From NCBI GenBank assembly GCA_024114885.1, contig CP099423.1:1674001-1738000 (forward strand): a stretch of 64,000 nt of DNA. The letters run 5' to 3'. Both the position numbers and the translations under genes were made by a program. Below, in pieces: positions 22,425-34,788 of this stretch (position 1 is its first letter; each line of letters begins with the position of its first letter). Under the pieces are notes generated by a model. That model was not told the origin of the DNA. It did no database searches and saw nothing but the letters and a program-made list of their open reading frames with translations. The stretch is from Septoria linicola (lineage: Eukaryota > Ascomycota > Dothideomycetes > Mycosphaerellales > Mycosphaerellaceae).

Positions 22425-23371
22425 GGAAATTGAGCCGGACGCTCTTCCCATGCACCTATTGTGCAAAATGTAATGATATAGTGTACGATACCCATGACTA
22501 CTTACATGTAATATCGATGCAATCTTCTCAAACCCTACAACCGTTGCTGTCCGCCTCAAGATGACTTTTTCAAGGTTTGGCCACACTGCCTAAATGTTGG
22601 TCATGTAAGTCACGATCGTGTACTAGTAAGAGCAGCACGAGAGGAAGTCGCCGTGTGGGATTGTGTGTGCCGTAATGTCATAGGTGCGGATTACTACATC
22701 ATCGAGAGCGGCACCTTGATCTGTCTTCACCACGGGAGAACTCACTCCCATGGCCAACACGTCTATGATGATGAAAGCATCCTAGCTAGAACTGAGCAGC
22801 ATCGATGGTCTGGACCTATGAACTGCCGGGCACCGGCACTGTTTGCGAACTTAGCTTCTTAGCATATTGGAGTCGCGTCTGGGTATATTCCCAGATCGAG
22901 CTTTGATACAGCGGTTGATAAGCAGAATCGGTTCTCTGCAGGACTCTTCGAGTATAGCTGCAAAAATCACTTGCTGCCGTTGCTATTTGTATGACAGGCT
23001 GTTTGATGCGGAGGTCAATTACAGCATTCAGCTCGGTACAATTCGAGCTGTGTTCTTGCAGCTTGCTAAAGATCTACCACGGACCAGTGGGAGCGTCTGC
23101 AGTCCGCAAGAGATCCGCATTGTTGAAGAGAGCTTACAAAGGGTCCGTTGCCATGCGCCAGATACCGATGTCCAGGTCGCGCCGCTCGGTATGTCTCAGA
23201 CCGACCAGATTTGCTGCCTCCACGGCGCCGCTGTCCAGACCTGTGGGCCTCCAAGTGCCGGATCACAGTCCAGTCTATATGGCTGACACAAGACTGAGAC
23301 AGCCACAGACATTTGCTAGTATCTCTCCTTGAACCTCCAGTCACAGCTCAACAAACAGCCTCCGAGCCTCA
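22425..23371. other. intergenic, no gene seen
   Basis: Convergent gap between the peroxygenase and the secreted FnIII-like gene. Short frames only. Confidence 0.5.
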
Positions 23372-24299
23372 CTAAGACACTCTGACATTGATCGGAGTGG
23401 TAGAAGTGGTGTCAGACCAGACGCCATTACTGCCTTGCACGTTAACGTAGACCTGTGGAGCACGTTAGACAAAATTATCATCAGACGCGGGCTAGAACAT
23501 TGAGGTTCACCTTTCTTGGCTCTTCAGCATTGCGACTTCCCGATACGCCTGGGAACACGGCACGAGTGGTGGATGACTTGCTGGCGTTAGTACGTCTGCT
23601 TCGAGTGTGAGCTGAAAACTTACTGAAAATCTCGCTCCACGATCTGTTACAAAGTAGCCGCTGCGGTCTTCGTATGGTCGTGTGGGAATCTGGACGAAAA
23701 TATTGTACGACTGCGCATTGGCAACTGAACTCCAGCTGACTTCAACCTCCGCAGCAGAATTAATTTGTCGTGCAGTGAACGTCGTTTTGGCAGGCCTACT
23801 ACCAGTCACAGTACTGATACGTCCAGTCGTGAATCTGTAGTCTCGCGATGTACAGGCGGAGTTTGCAGAAGTCGTATAGAAGATCCAAGCAGTCGGTACT
23901 GCACCGTTCCGGCATACATTCGAGAACTCGTGCACGCTGGTAAAGGCTTGACTTTGGGTGCGGTTGGTCAGGTAATTGTTGCCATAGCCAATAGTGTAGA
24001 ATGGATCTGACACGGCAATATTGACAAAGTTGCGGAATGGCTTGTGGTTTACTCGGGCTCCGTCCGCATAGACTGCATCGAATTCCCATTGTACGGCAAC
24101 ATTTTTGCCACGCGAGAAGGTCAGCTGTGCTTGACAGTTCCCTATGTTGAAGGCACGATAGTTGCTGGGTGCTGGCTGGCGTGGGTTGCAATTGTTGGCG
24201 CTTCTCTAATGTTTGTGTCGGGATGCCCACTACCTGCAATGGCGTGGCGGTAGCATACGGGAGGCCCAGGAGGCCAATGAGGACCGTTGGAAGATGCAT
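23372..24299 (-). CDS. secreted protein with fibronectin-III-like C-terminus, function unknown
   Basis: Proposed exons 24299-24234, 24175-23624, 23576-23511 and 23452-23372 give 254 residues. The signal peptide is MHLPTVLIGLLGLPYATATP. Beta-rich mature sequence follows, and the C-terminal part (ARQINSAAEVEVSWSSVANA, later YVNVQGSNGVWSD) has the strand spacing of a fibronectin type III fold. Four Cys are in the mature part. The first join is ambiguous. A 58-base intron (24233-24176) works, but without it the frame runs through a Kex2-like LEKR site and is lost at a CCAGCCAG tandem duplication at 24172-24179. The other introns have clear GTAAGT/GTGAAC donors and TACTAAC/TCTAAC branches. I know no close named relative. 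Confidence 0.65.
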
Positions 24300-24962
24300 T
24301 TTGGCAGGCGGGTGACGCTGCCGATTGCTTCAGTGACGGACGGCGACCTGAGGATTATATGTCGCTCTGCCCGCGCGCGGACTGCGCGGAATGTTGTGCA
24401 TATCCGCCATACAGCTTGCTCGAGGCTCTCGTAGGCCAAGTGCATAGGCGTCTTCTTCGATTCTACTTGTGCGACCATTATAATTGTTCTCGACCTATCA
24501 AAGTCGAACATGCAAGCCGCTTGTGAGCTTGCTGCGCTGAAGAAGTCCATGATCGTCGCCGAGAGCGCGGCAATTCCTTGACCATCGTAATATTCCGGAT
24601 GAGAGAATATAGCTCAATGTTAGATATGTATGCAGTTGTTGAACTTGAGCGCATTAGATCGACCCAGACGTGTCCACGACGGATTACCTCATGATCATGA
24701 GCTGGGTACATAGCGTTCGCGCCCTGCCCTCTCTACCACAACGCCGCTTTCTTCTGAGAGACAATCTCGGCCGCCGTGTTGCTTCGGAAGCAGTGCGTGG
24801 TATAACGAGAGATAATCACACTATAATTTTATGCTCTGTCAGTAATGAGTGCGTTGAGACAGCCTTAGGCGTGATGCAAGATCTGAACGCTCAGCACATT
24901 GGATACGATTGCGCAATTGTCGCTTTTGCATACTGTTACATCGCTCTTCGACGGAAGCTGCT
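24300..24962. other. intergenic, no gene seen
   Basis: Only unsupported frames between the secreted-protein gene and the DUF2237 gene. Confidence 0.5.
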
Positions 24963-25641
24963 CTATCCTCTCGGTGCACTGGTATCTGACACCGAGCCTT
25001 TCTTGTTCATTTCAGATGCTGATCCTGGTGCCATTGACAGATCTGCAATATGTCAGCAATGTGACCTGGTGAATAGAGTCCACAGCAATCATACCATGGC
25101 TACTAATCTCGTGGTGCTCCTTCGCGACCTTGGTACCTCCGCTGCCTGGATTGTGATGGGCTTCTTGCCTCTGGCTTTCGCCTGCCTCGCCCGCTGCTGC
25201 ATACTGCTTCAAGTCCTTGTACTCCAGCTCCTTCAAAGCTGCATCGTGCGTTGCATGAAGATGCACCTTTGGTACATGCTCTTTCTGCAATTGACCGTCC
25301 GCAACAGCCTGCATAGCTTCCTTCCACCGCGATGCACAGAGGCACCACTTCTGGCCCGGCTTCACACCGGCTTTGCTCAAATTGTTACCCTTCGATGCTG
25401 TGAATTCGAGGAATTTCTCGGTGACCGTGGCCGCAACGGAGTGGTTGCCGCTATCATCTGGGCCAGATCGACAATATCCATCTCGGAAAGCGCCCACTGG
25501 AGGATCTTTTTGGAACATCGCCAGTCTACCGCCAGCCACTACGGACCATCAGCGAATGTCATTGCACAATACCCATGGAAAGATCGTACCGTTGTTGTTC
25601 TCCATTGTGGGCTTCGTTGAGGTCTGTTGCTTGGTCGCCAT
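24963..25641 (-). CDS. DUF2237 family protein
   Basis: Exons 25641-25590, 25538-25095 and 25042-24963, with introns of 51 and 52 bases (191 residues). The block FRDGYCRSGPDDSGNHSVAA, then FLEFTASKGNNLS, KPGQKWCLCASRWKEAM and VPKVHLHATH are the hallmarks of DUF2237, a small family shared by bacteria and fungi with conserved Cys and His residues and no established reaction. The last join matters. Reading through gives an unlikely tail, whereas GTATGA...GCTGAC...GCAG gives a Ser/Gly-rich hydrophilic end (APRG stop). No signal peptide, so presumably cytosolic. Confidence 0.85.
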
Positions 25642-26279
25642 ATTTGCGGAGCGCTCGAAGGCTTCTGCTGTGAATCTGCTTGAAGAGATAGATCTGGTCT
25701 GATACTTGTGATGGAAAAGAATAGCAAGGACAAATAACCTGTATGCTGTGCTGTGTCTTCACGAATGTGGGAGAAAACTGCTTACCATGCAGGAACCACT
25801 AATGTCAAGTCATCATCAGCAATTCGTCTAGCGTCGGCACGACTGACATCACCATTACACGCCATGAACCGACTCTGTGTTGTTCAGGAACAGGTAAAGC
25901 GGCATCGAAGAGTTGCTGTTCAGAGATCGATGTGTGGGGATCGCGAGCACCGTCCGTGCTGAGTCCATGCCTGTTCGAGCTTCTGCTGACGACATGAACC
26001 AGGATTCGTCGGAGGGAAATGCTCTCTTCTCTCATACATGCTACGCTGTTCTATGCTATGCAATGCGACGATAGAACATGTATCATCGTAAGTCGAATAG
26101 AGGCGCACCTCGGTCTTTGCAATGCGTCCATGCAATGCTCCCAAGCTGATGTTTGTTCTGCCCACGCCCGTCCAGATTCTCTTGTGCTGTTTGTATCGCT
26201 CGCTTCGCGCCATGAAACACCAGAGCCTCGACACTAAAGCCGATGTGCTCTGCACTCTATCATCTGCAGGTAATCTCTA
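25642..26279. other. intergenic, no gene seen
   Basis: Upstream of the DUF2237 gene and downstream of the tautomerase. No supported frame. Confidence 0.5.
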
Positions 26280-26857
26280 TTAGAGGTTGGCGTTGAGCCT
26301 CTTTCGTGCTTCTTCCATCTCCTGAGGCGGCACAGCTCTATTCTCCTTCACCCACACCTTCTCATCTTCGCTCTTGAATTCTGGCGGTGCTAAAGAGTTG
26401 ATGTTCCATAACAGCCTGGGAGATGTCAGCGCATTTGTATCTAGGAAGCTTGCGCCATATTATTTGCTTGCATAGACTTCAGCTTGTCCAGCGTCATCGC
26501 CACTTACCTCTCAGTCTCAGCAATGTGGTACTCGCTATCATAGCCCTTGTCCTCGATGTGAGGCTTGAGCGTTGCATTTACCCGCCCGACGATGCTGGAA
26601 TAAGCTTTCGTGTCGCCTTTTGGAAGGTTGACATGAATATGGTCGATAGTAATCCTGACAAAAGGTTTTCCACGGGTCCGTGCCACCACTCCGCCAACGA
26701 ATTGTTGTTCATCTGGTGTAGGGATGAAATTCACGACAACGTAGAATTCTGGCATGCCTACTGCTGCGTAGATGCTCGTGATGTCTTTGGCGAGTGCTTG
26801 ACGGGTCGATACATCCTGGAAGGTGTCCAAAGGGTGGTAGATGACCCAGTGAGGCAT
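26280..26857 (-). CDS. tautomerase / cis-3-chloroacrylic acid dehalogenase-like protein
   Basis: Exons 26857-26508 and 26415-26280 (92-base intron, GCTGAC branch) give 161 residues. The protein begins MPHWVIYHPLDTF, so Pro follows the initiator Met, as required for the catalytic N-terminal proline of the tautomerase superfamily. The stretch ITSIYAAVGMPEFYVVVNFI and RITIDHIHVNLP match the fungal tautomerase_3 group. Members catalyse keto-enol tautomerisation or hydration of small acids; the natural substrate of fungal forms is unknown. The C-terminal LLWNINSLAPPEF also fits the group. It is transcribed away from the SDR gene with 416 bases between starts. Confidence 0.85.
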
Positions 26858-27273
26858 GTTGTGTTGTGGCTTGCTGGGTTGTGTAGATTGAGTTGTCAAG
26901 GGCAAGCAATGAGGTTGGTACAGGGTGTGGTATGTCAGCTGTTGGACACTGGGGAGGTATATCATCTATCGAAGCGATCAGTAATATACATACTTTGCTG
27001 GAGCTCCATGGCCCCATTTTCCAGTCACGACATCTCAAGTCGTCACGGGGCTTACACAGCATGTTCACTGTTCACTAAACAGTCTAAAGCAACGTACCAA
27101 GAGCGGGACCCCTCTTGATCTCGTACGAGAGTAGCTACGGCCGTGATTACTGATCAGTAAACATGCTTGGCATGAGGCTGGCCTCGACGAACATGATTAC
27201 CAAGTGCATGATGGGCCTCAATATATATCATCTACCAAGCAAGTCACCATGTTAAAGATCATACAAGATCAAA
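26858..27273. other. divergent promoter of tautomerase and SDR genes
   Basis: No gene. It contains ATATATAT about 50 bases upstream of the SDR start, a likely TATA element. Confidence 0.5.
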
Positions 27274-28343
27274 ATGACAATGGCAGAGACAATCTTCATC
27301 ACTGGAGCCACAGGCTTCATTGGGTCGCAAGTCGCAAAGCACGCTGTTCAAGCAGGGTACAAAGTCCGCCTGAGCATACGACGCAAGGAGCAGGAGCAAA
27401 ATATCAGATCATGGCTTCAAGACCACGAGAGCAATCTTGAATTCGTCCACATACCAGACCTGACGACAGCCGGCGCATTCGACAAGGCATTGTCAGGAGT
27501 CCAGCACATATTCCATCTCGCTTCTCCCCTTCCGGGCAAAGGGGAGGATGTGCACAAGGACTACGTCGAGCCTGCTGTGAAGGGTACTCTCGCGATCTTG
27601 GAAGAAGCCAAGAAGCACGACCAGATCAAGTTCGTGATCGTCACGAGCTCCATCCTTGCATTGTTACCGCCGGGCGCCATGATGCAAGCACCAGTTCGTC
27701 CAAGAGGTGAGTTGTTCTGGCGTATTTTGTAGTACTTTCAGAAAGCTCATAATTGATAGCCAATACTGGTGAGCGCTCGGAGGTCAACCTGGATATGGAT
27801 TTCCCAGAAGGTTTCGCCGGCCATGGCCTCAAGTACAGCTCAAGCAAGATCCTTGCGCACCAAGCAACACGCGACTTCATCCGGAATGATGCACCAAACT
27901 TCAAGCTTGTGACTTTCCATCCAACATTCGTGATTGGCGAAAGTCTGATTCAAACCACCGCGCAGCCAGACGGAATGAATGCAGTACTTTTGCAATCTTT
28001 GAGCGGCACTACGCCATCAATTCCTTCCGCCTTCGTCGACGTGAAGCAGTGCGCCGAGGCTCATATCAAGGCACTCGAGCGATATAAGAGCCTCAAAAAT
28101 GGCACAGAGTACATCCTCTCGTCGCCAGTCGGCGGATGGGATGAGATCTCCGAGTTGATCAAACAGGAGTATCCGCAAGTGCCTGTCAAGTTGGACAAAG
28201 GGCCTTTTTCGCCTCAGGACACATGGGAGCTTGACGTGAGGCCTGCTGAAACTGACTTGGACATCCAATGGCGACCAGTAAAGGATGTTGTGCGAGCAAT
28301 GCTGAACCAGCAATTGGCTCTCAGGGTATCGGCACAGCTGTAA
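27274..28343 (+). CDS. extended short-chain dehydrogenase (methylglyoxal/ketone reductase-like)
   Basis: Exons 27274-27706 and 27760-28343 (53-base intron) give 338 residues. TGATGFIGSQVAKHA at residues about 10-24 is the TGxxGxxG nucleotide-binding loop. The VTSS segment carries the catalytic Ser region, and YSSSK is the catalytic YxxxK. Layout and length fit NADPH-dependent extended SDRs of the GRE2/dihydroflavonol-reductase type, which reduce aldehydes or ketones in the cytosol. The active-site surroundings vary too much among these enzymes to name a substrate. A second Met at codon 3 is an alternative start. It sits head to head with the tautomerase gene. Confidence 0.88.
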
Positions 28344-28424
28344 TTTCGCAACATTCGCACGCTAGATCACACGCTGCGCGAGCGGGCTTAAAATCAGATA
28401 GAATGTGTCGGAGAAAATTCTGCC

Positions 28425-30470
28425 TCATCGCAAGCTTTGACGTCTTTCATTAAGAGTTGGTTTCGCTTGTCCGTATTCTGCCTGCAAGAGAGCATCGATT
28501 TCGCCGATCATACGCAAGCTTTGCCTGACGCTAGGCGAGATAGCATCGCCGTGAGCATGCATCCATGTCTCTATAAGACTGGTGAGATGACGCCCAGCGT
28601 CCAGCACACTCGGATGGAGTCGCTGCTTCAATGCCGGGATTGTGCTGGCAGCGAGCAGTAGCAGCATAGTGCTAGCCATGCTAATTGTATGTTAGCGTGG
28701 TGACCTCATTCTAAAGTTGCGGACTTACGACAGTGAGCATATCCATGTATCGACCAGCACAGTTTGTGAGAACGCTCTGAGGTCAAGAATGTGCAACAGG
28801 CACATGGTTAGACAGACCTCGCTCTTGTCGATCATTTGTGATGTCAGAGACTCTCCGGTCGATGTCCTTGACAGAACTTGATTCAGGTACGGTCTGTAGA
28901 TGACTGCTCTACAGGTCAAGTATCGCTGACGCAGGAAGCCACCATGCTGCGATGTCGCAGACGAGGTGTCGATCGAAAACTCGAAGCTGGGTGGTAAGCA
29001 GTTTCGCCACTCTTCGAGCTGATGATCGAGCTCAGTGACGACGTGCGGAAAGCGAGCATCATCGAAAGCTACGCCGGTATCAGGAGCGTACAGCAAGTCG
29101 TGCACGCGGTTGAGCAGCCTTCGCATTGAGACGCAAGCGAGGAAATATAGCGAAGACTGCTCACGCTCGATCTCGTCCTCAGCGGTCTGATAATGTGCGG
29201 GGTATGGGACTGAAGATTCCATGTCGCTGACACCAGTCTGCGGCAAGGCTGCAAGCTCTGCGATATAATCGCTCTCTAGGCTGAAGCACGACCAGAAAAT
29301 CCTCCGTAAGCATTCTGTGTCAACTCCAGTGTCTGCCGACGTGTATGAGAGCAGAGTGCGGCATTTCGTAGCAGTCATACATACGTATGAGTAGGCCTGC
29401 AGTGGACGCTGAAGGTACGCAAAGAAGAGTGCAGTGAAGAACAGACACTGCGTAGCAGTTGTCGACACATCCAGATGAACACCACCAAGGCCTGACAGAT
29501 AAAGCTCGAAGTAGGTGTGCGCCATCACCTGAATTCGCTGTGACCGGCTATGCTCTTGGAGGTTTGAGTCGCTTCCCGCCAGACCATTGACCACTTGGGC
29601 GGCACATCCCAGTGCCATCACTAGAAGCGCTAAGCTTGTCTCGATACTGTCATCTGTCTGTCTGTCAAGCACGCGTTGCTCAATGTCTGCGAGTTGATGA
29701 ATCGTGACAGTCGGGTATGAGAAGTTGACTGTATGGCGAAATGCTTCTATGGCAGAGTGGACCTCGTGTGGGGGGAGTGAAGGTGGAGGCTGGGCAGGCT
29801 TGCTAGATGGGTATTTGCGACGTTGCTGTTCGATGATGAAGATCTGCTGATATTGTGTGCGCAGGCCAGGAAACACATCGAAGAACGGCCAGGCAAGAAC
29901 CGACTCCGTAGTGGAAGTGTGTCGGGCTGATAGAATTGCATTGTCCAGGCTCTCGTTCCGACGATGACGAGAGTCGTGCACAAGTTGACGTGCACCTGTA
30001 ACGGAAGAGTGCGGCCGCTCTGTAGTCACTGTCTCTGGGGAGAACACGGTGCCTGTGCTACTCTCTGCTGGTAGAGGTGAGAGCCCAGGGTGTGATGCGA
30101 GCTGGGCTGTAAGGTATGAAAGGCGGTCTTCCAATCTCAATACAGTCTCGAGGATCGCATCACTCTTGCCTTTGGTAATAGGTTCTGTGCCTGCGGACGT
30201 GTTAGAAAACAAGCCATACTATGTCTCAGCATGCATTGGATATACTATACTTACCATACAAGCAGTCAATGTCAGCACTCTTGCAGTTGGCACAAGGTTG
30301 ATTGCCATCACATCTGGGGAGCGGGTCAGATGGATGCCATTGGCCCCAGATATCAGCGAGAAGATGACCGACTTCACTTTGCGTTGTCTGCAGGTGGCAC
30401 AAGCATGTGGTCCCCTCCGACGCTTCTTAGGTGGCTCATCGCCGTTGTGGCTGCCTTCCTCTGGCCCCAT
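28425..30470 (-). CDS. Zn2Cys6 transcription factor
   Basis: Exons 30470-30373, 30313-30255, 30190-28729 and 28680-28425 give 624 residues, with introns of 59, 64 and 48 bases. The binuclear zinc cluster, split by the first intron (GTCGGT donor), reads CATCRQRKVKCDGNQPCANC followed by KSADIDC, with a basic KKRRR just before it. A short leucine-rich linker (ILETVLRLEDRLSYL) may form a dimerising coiled coil. The middle holds the fungal-specific regulatory domain, with LRRIFWSCFSLESDYIAEL. Such proteins bind CGG-type half-sites in the nucleus. Its promoter is shared with the GH2 beta-galactosidase (427 bases between starts), which suggests, but does not prove, that it controls that gene. Confidence 0.9.
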
Positions 30471-30897
30471 CGTTGCTCAACAACATGTGTCGTGCTCGAC
30501 AAGTGCAGGGGTCGTGCTGTTGTTTGGTGGAGCTTGGTGAGAGGAGTGAGGAGTACCTCGGGCCGTGTCGCGCCGAAGCCTTTGCTTGGCGCAAGAGAAA
30601 GCTCCAAGACGCGTCCTGGATGAACAGCTACCACGACCATGTGGGCCACAAAGCTCTCACGAGCTATCATGCCTGAATGCCGACCGCGCACGGGGTCGGT
30701 CGTGGCACACAGGATGTATACTGCCTTATTCCCTTCCCGAAAAGCTCTCTTTCTGCCATCTCACTGCCCCTCTTCGCGCGTATCACGCGTGGCACTTACT
30801 ATCGTCACACCAATTCCAAGACAAGACGATAAATCCAGAATTCGGAGTCGCATCCAGTCTCGTTGCTCTGCTGTCGAAGAGCAGATAGTCCGAAGGA
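30471..30897. other. divergent promoter of the Zn2Cys6 factor and beta-galactosidase
   Basis: A region of 427 bases with several CGG/CCG triplets (around 30558-30575 and 30689-30700), the half-sites bound by Zn2Cys6 proteins. No gene is present. Confidence 0.5.
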
Positions 30898-33800
30898 ATG
30901 TCGAGCGACGAGAATATGCCATTCATTCTCCATCGAACGGAGTCGTGTTTGCCAGACTACAGCAATGAGGAAGTAGTCCACCGGAATCGCCTACCTCACA
31001 GAGCGTACCACATTTCTGAAGACTCGTTGCTGCTGAGTGGACAGTGGCATTTCCACTATGCACGAACGCCGTTACACGCTCCCAATCCAAAAGGAAGTGA
31101 TGAAAGTGAATTATTCACGCCAGAGAGCCCGACGTCAGCTATTTCTTCTACCGATGAAGCCAGTCTAGATTTCGTGGAACCCGGGATAAAAGCGGAATGG
31201 ACCAATATTGCGGTTCCTAGTCATTGGCAATTACAAGGACACGGCAGACCGCAATACACAAATGTAATTTACCCATTCCCCGTGTGTCCTCCATTTGTGC
31301 CCACCGAGAACCCGACCGGCTCGTACAAGAAGCACTTCTACGTGCCAAAGTCCTGGTCGACGAGATCTCAGCTCAGACTGCGCTTCGAAGGCGTAGATAG
31401 TGCCTTTCACGTGTGGGTCAACGGAACAGCAGTCGGCTATTCTCAGGGCTCTCGCAATCCCAGCGAGTTTGACATCACGGACTTTGTTAGCAGGTCCGAC
31501 GACAACGAAGTATTCGTTCGAGTATATCAATGGTCCGATGGAAGCTACATCGAGGACCAGGATCAATGGTGGCTGTCTGGCATATTCAGAGATGTCTACC
31601 TAGTCGCGCTGCCAGAATCTCGCATCGAGGACTTCCAAATTAGGACCGACCTTGATAGTGAATATCTCAACGCGGACTTGCAGGTCTCGGTCAAGTTACA
31701 GCTATCTCAGAAAGTGGATATCCGGCTGAAGTTGACAGATGCTGTAGGTGGCTTGGTTTCCGAAGCTTCGTTCCACGTAGAACAAGGGCAACAAAGTGCC
31801 GAGCACTCACTACGTGTGGCTCAGCCCAGCAAGTGGACAGCAGAGACGCCTTACTTGTACAACCTGGCAATCTCTGTTGCAGCCGATTCTGGAGAGGTCC
31901 TCCAACAAATTCACCAGCGAGTCGGCTTCCGCTCGGTCGAGATCAAAGATGGCTTGCTCAAAGTCAATGGCCAGCGGATACTTCTGCAGGGCGTCAATCG
32001 GCACGATCATCATCCTCGCTTTGGACGAGCTGTTCCTTTGGCTTTTATTCGCGAGGATCTCCTGCTAATGAAGCGTCACAATATCAATGCACTCCGCTGC
32101 AGCCATTATCCCCCGGACCCTCGCATGCTCGATCTTTGCGATGAACTGGGCTTATGGGTCATGGATGAAGCAGATCTTGAGTGTCATGGCTTTTATGATG
32201 CGGTTGCTCGACCACTTTCTATCCCGGAGGAAATGGATTACGAGGAACGAAAGAAGCTAGCATTCCCGCAAGCCGCAGCCTACACATCTAATAATCCTAA
32301 ATGGAAGGCACAATATGTCGATCGTATAGCTTCAGTTGTACAGCGTGATAAGAATCATGCGTCTGTCATTATCTGGTCGCTTGGGAACGAAGCGTTCTAT
32401 GGGGAGAACCATCAGTCGATGTACGACTACGCCAGGAAAGCTGATCCCACACGCCCTGTGCATTATGAGGGAGACGGCCACGCACTGTCAGCTGACATGT
32501 TCTCGTAAGCAAACCACAGCCCACGAACTGCGTGACTACCGCTAATGAAATCACAGGTACATGTACCCATCTGTTGACAGGCTGATTCAACTTGCTGCGA
32601 GCGAGGGCATCGATAATGGCAGGTACGAGAAGCCAATAGTACTTTGTGAGTATGCTCATGCTATGGGCAATGGGCCCGGTAATCTCCGGGGTTACCAAAA
32701 TGCTTTTCGACAGCATGAACGCCTGCAAGGTGGGTTCATCTGGGAGTGGGCAAACCATGGCCTACTCAGTGAGACGCCCCAAGGCAAGCCGTTCTATGGC
32801 TACGGCGGTGACTTCGGCGACATTCCTAACGACTCCACATTTGTGATGGACGGTTTGTGCTTCAGCAACCACACACCTACACCCGGGTTGATCGAGTACA
32901 AGAAGGTGATCGAACCTGTGAAGGTTGAATTCAAAAGTGGCAAGTTGACTGTGGCGAACCTATACGATTTCGTGACATTGGAACACCTAAGTGCCGTGTA
33001 CAAGGTCGAGTCGTTGGAAGACAGGTATGTATCACGCCTTCTTCGCGTTGTTCAACTAACTGATGCGCGTTCCAGAAGTAGACTGCTGCATTCTGGAACA
33101 ATCAAGTTACCAGAGATCAAGCCCGGTCACTCGGCAGAGGTGGTGATGCCTACTCAACATTTGCAAGTCACAGGTGCCAGCGCCTGGCTTACACTCAGCT
33201 TCCGTCAGCGGAATGATTCACTGTGGGCCGATGCAGGTCATGAGATTGCCTGGTTCCAACACCAAATTTGCTCTGCGACTCAGAATTCCAAGCCTGCTCT
33301 CCGCGATTCTGGTATCTTGCGCCTGGGCACATCTACGACCACGTGGAATGTCTCCAGTGGTAACTTCAAGATGACCTTCGATCGGTCAGTGGGCGGATTG
33401 GTCTCATGGGTCTCTGACGGTCATGAACTGCTCTGTGGGAATGACCAGGGATCTGCACTAGCACCCGGCTTCTATCGGGCACCAACTGACAATGACCGCC
33501 CAAAGGACGACCTGGATTGGAAGCGCTATGGCCTGGATATGATGACCGCCCAGCTACGCACTAGCAGTGTTGAGCGCGTCTCAGCCGGCGAGATTGAGAT
33601 CAGTGTCAGTGTGTTCATGGCACCTCCCATTCTTGATTGGGGTTTCGAAGCCAGACTCGTCTATCGAATCACCGCTGCTGAGACTTTGGCTGTGAAAGCC
33701 GAAGTCACACCCACGGGCAAGATGCCAAACACTCTGCCTCGCGTTGGATTGGACCTTCGGCTGAACAAAGACCTCAACGCAGCATTTTATCATGGATTGG

Positions 33801-34207
33801 GTCCGGGCGAATCATACCCCGACAAGCAAGCTGCACAGCGGATGGGCGTCTACACTTCTGAGGTGGCAGCTTTGTCAACCGAATATGAGGTTCCACAAGA
33901 GAACGGTAATAGGATGGGAGCGCGACGCGTTCAATTCACGAATGAGGATGGAACCGGTCTGCAAGCAACAAGAGTCGAAGACGAAGACAGTTTTGCCTGG
34001 GCCGCAGGCTACCACTCTGCTCATGCATTGGACGTTGCGAGACATCCTTGCGATCTCGTTGAGGACGATGCCTTACTTGTAAGGCTAGACGTTGCTACGG
34101 CAGGAGTAGGCACCGCTGCTTGTGGGCCTGGCATACTTCCCAAAGACGAGGTCAAGTGTGAAAAGTATGCCTTCGCTTTTCAATTACAGAAGGTCTCTGG
34201 TCGGTAG
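30898..34207 (+). CDS. GH2 beta-galactosidase (LacZ-type)
   Basis: Exons 30898-32504, 32557-33024 and 33076-34207 give 1068 residues, the usual LacZ length. The sugar-binding domain begins near NIAVPSHWQLQGHG, followed by the immunoglobulin-like domain and the TIM barrel. The acid/base Glu is in WSLGNEAFYG (about residue 498) and the nucleophile in VLCEYAHAMGNGPGN (about residue 567). The C-terminal beta-sandwich domain 5 includes GLGPGESYPDK. It hydrolyses terminal beta-galactosides. No signal peptide is present, so it is intracellular and would need uptake of lactose or galactosides. The second intron is 51 bases with no stop, so both spliced and retained forms keep the frame. Confidence 0.92.
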
Positions 34208-34788
34208 ACTTGCTCTATTGTGAAGCTATGAGATCTGCTATCTTCGTGTATTCCATCCCCGCATTGCTCCACATCGAAAGATTTCCACTCCACTGCGGTG
34301 GAGTTGGCTGAGCTACTGGCGCGGACAAGTCAACGTCCATTTATGAGCGGCTATTTGGAGATGCAATGCTCGGCACTTCCTCTTTCCTTCGGCGGCGCGT
34401 CCCGAGAAATGTATAATTTCTCCGTCCCGCAGACTCGGTGGATCAATAGGCTATATCCGCGCGGGGATGTGTAGATCTGGTTAAGACAAGGATAGCTCGT
34501 GTCTTGTGTCTGGGCAAGAACGAATCACGCGGGTATACCATGGCCTTCGAGCATCACCCCGGGCCGACACGGACCGTAAGATTGCCTCGTACACATCTGA
34601 AACCACGAATAGAGCCTGATGTCAAGACATCACTCCTCCACTTCCTTTACATCAGGGTGCATCGTGGAGGAGGTGCCAAGTTCGTAAAGACATCCTTGGA
34701 ATTTGGGTCGGGCAGATATATAGCTGTCACGAGCTGAGACAACGACGTCTTTGCGACAATATCGATCCTTCAATAAGACACAATCATC
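34208..34788. other. promoter region of the GH5 gene
   Basis: No gene. It contains single CreA-type motifs (GCGGGG at 34461 and CCCCGG at 34557), a short hairpin (CTCCAC-TGCG-GTGGAG near 34298) and a TATA box listed separately. Confidence 0.5.
34717..34722 (+). promoter_or_regulatory. TATA box of the GH5 gene
   Basis: TATATA, 72 bases before the ATG at 34789. Confidence 0.5.

Noticed and set aside
30219..30372. Reading through the first intron of the Zn2Cys6 gene
   Set aside because: It breaks the zinc cluster after KVK; splicing restores KVKCDGNQPCANC.
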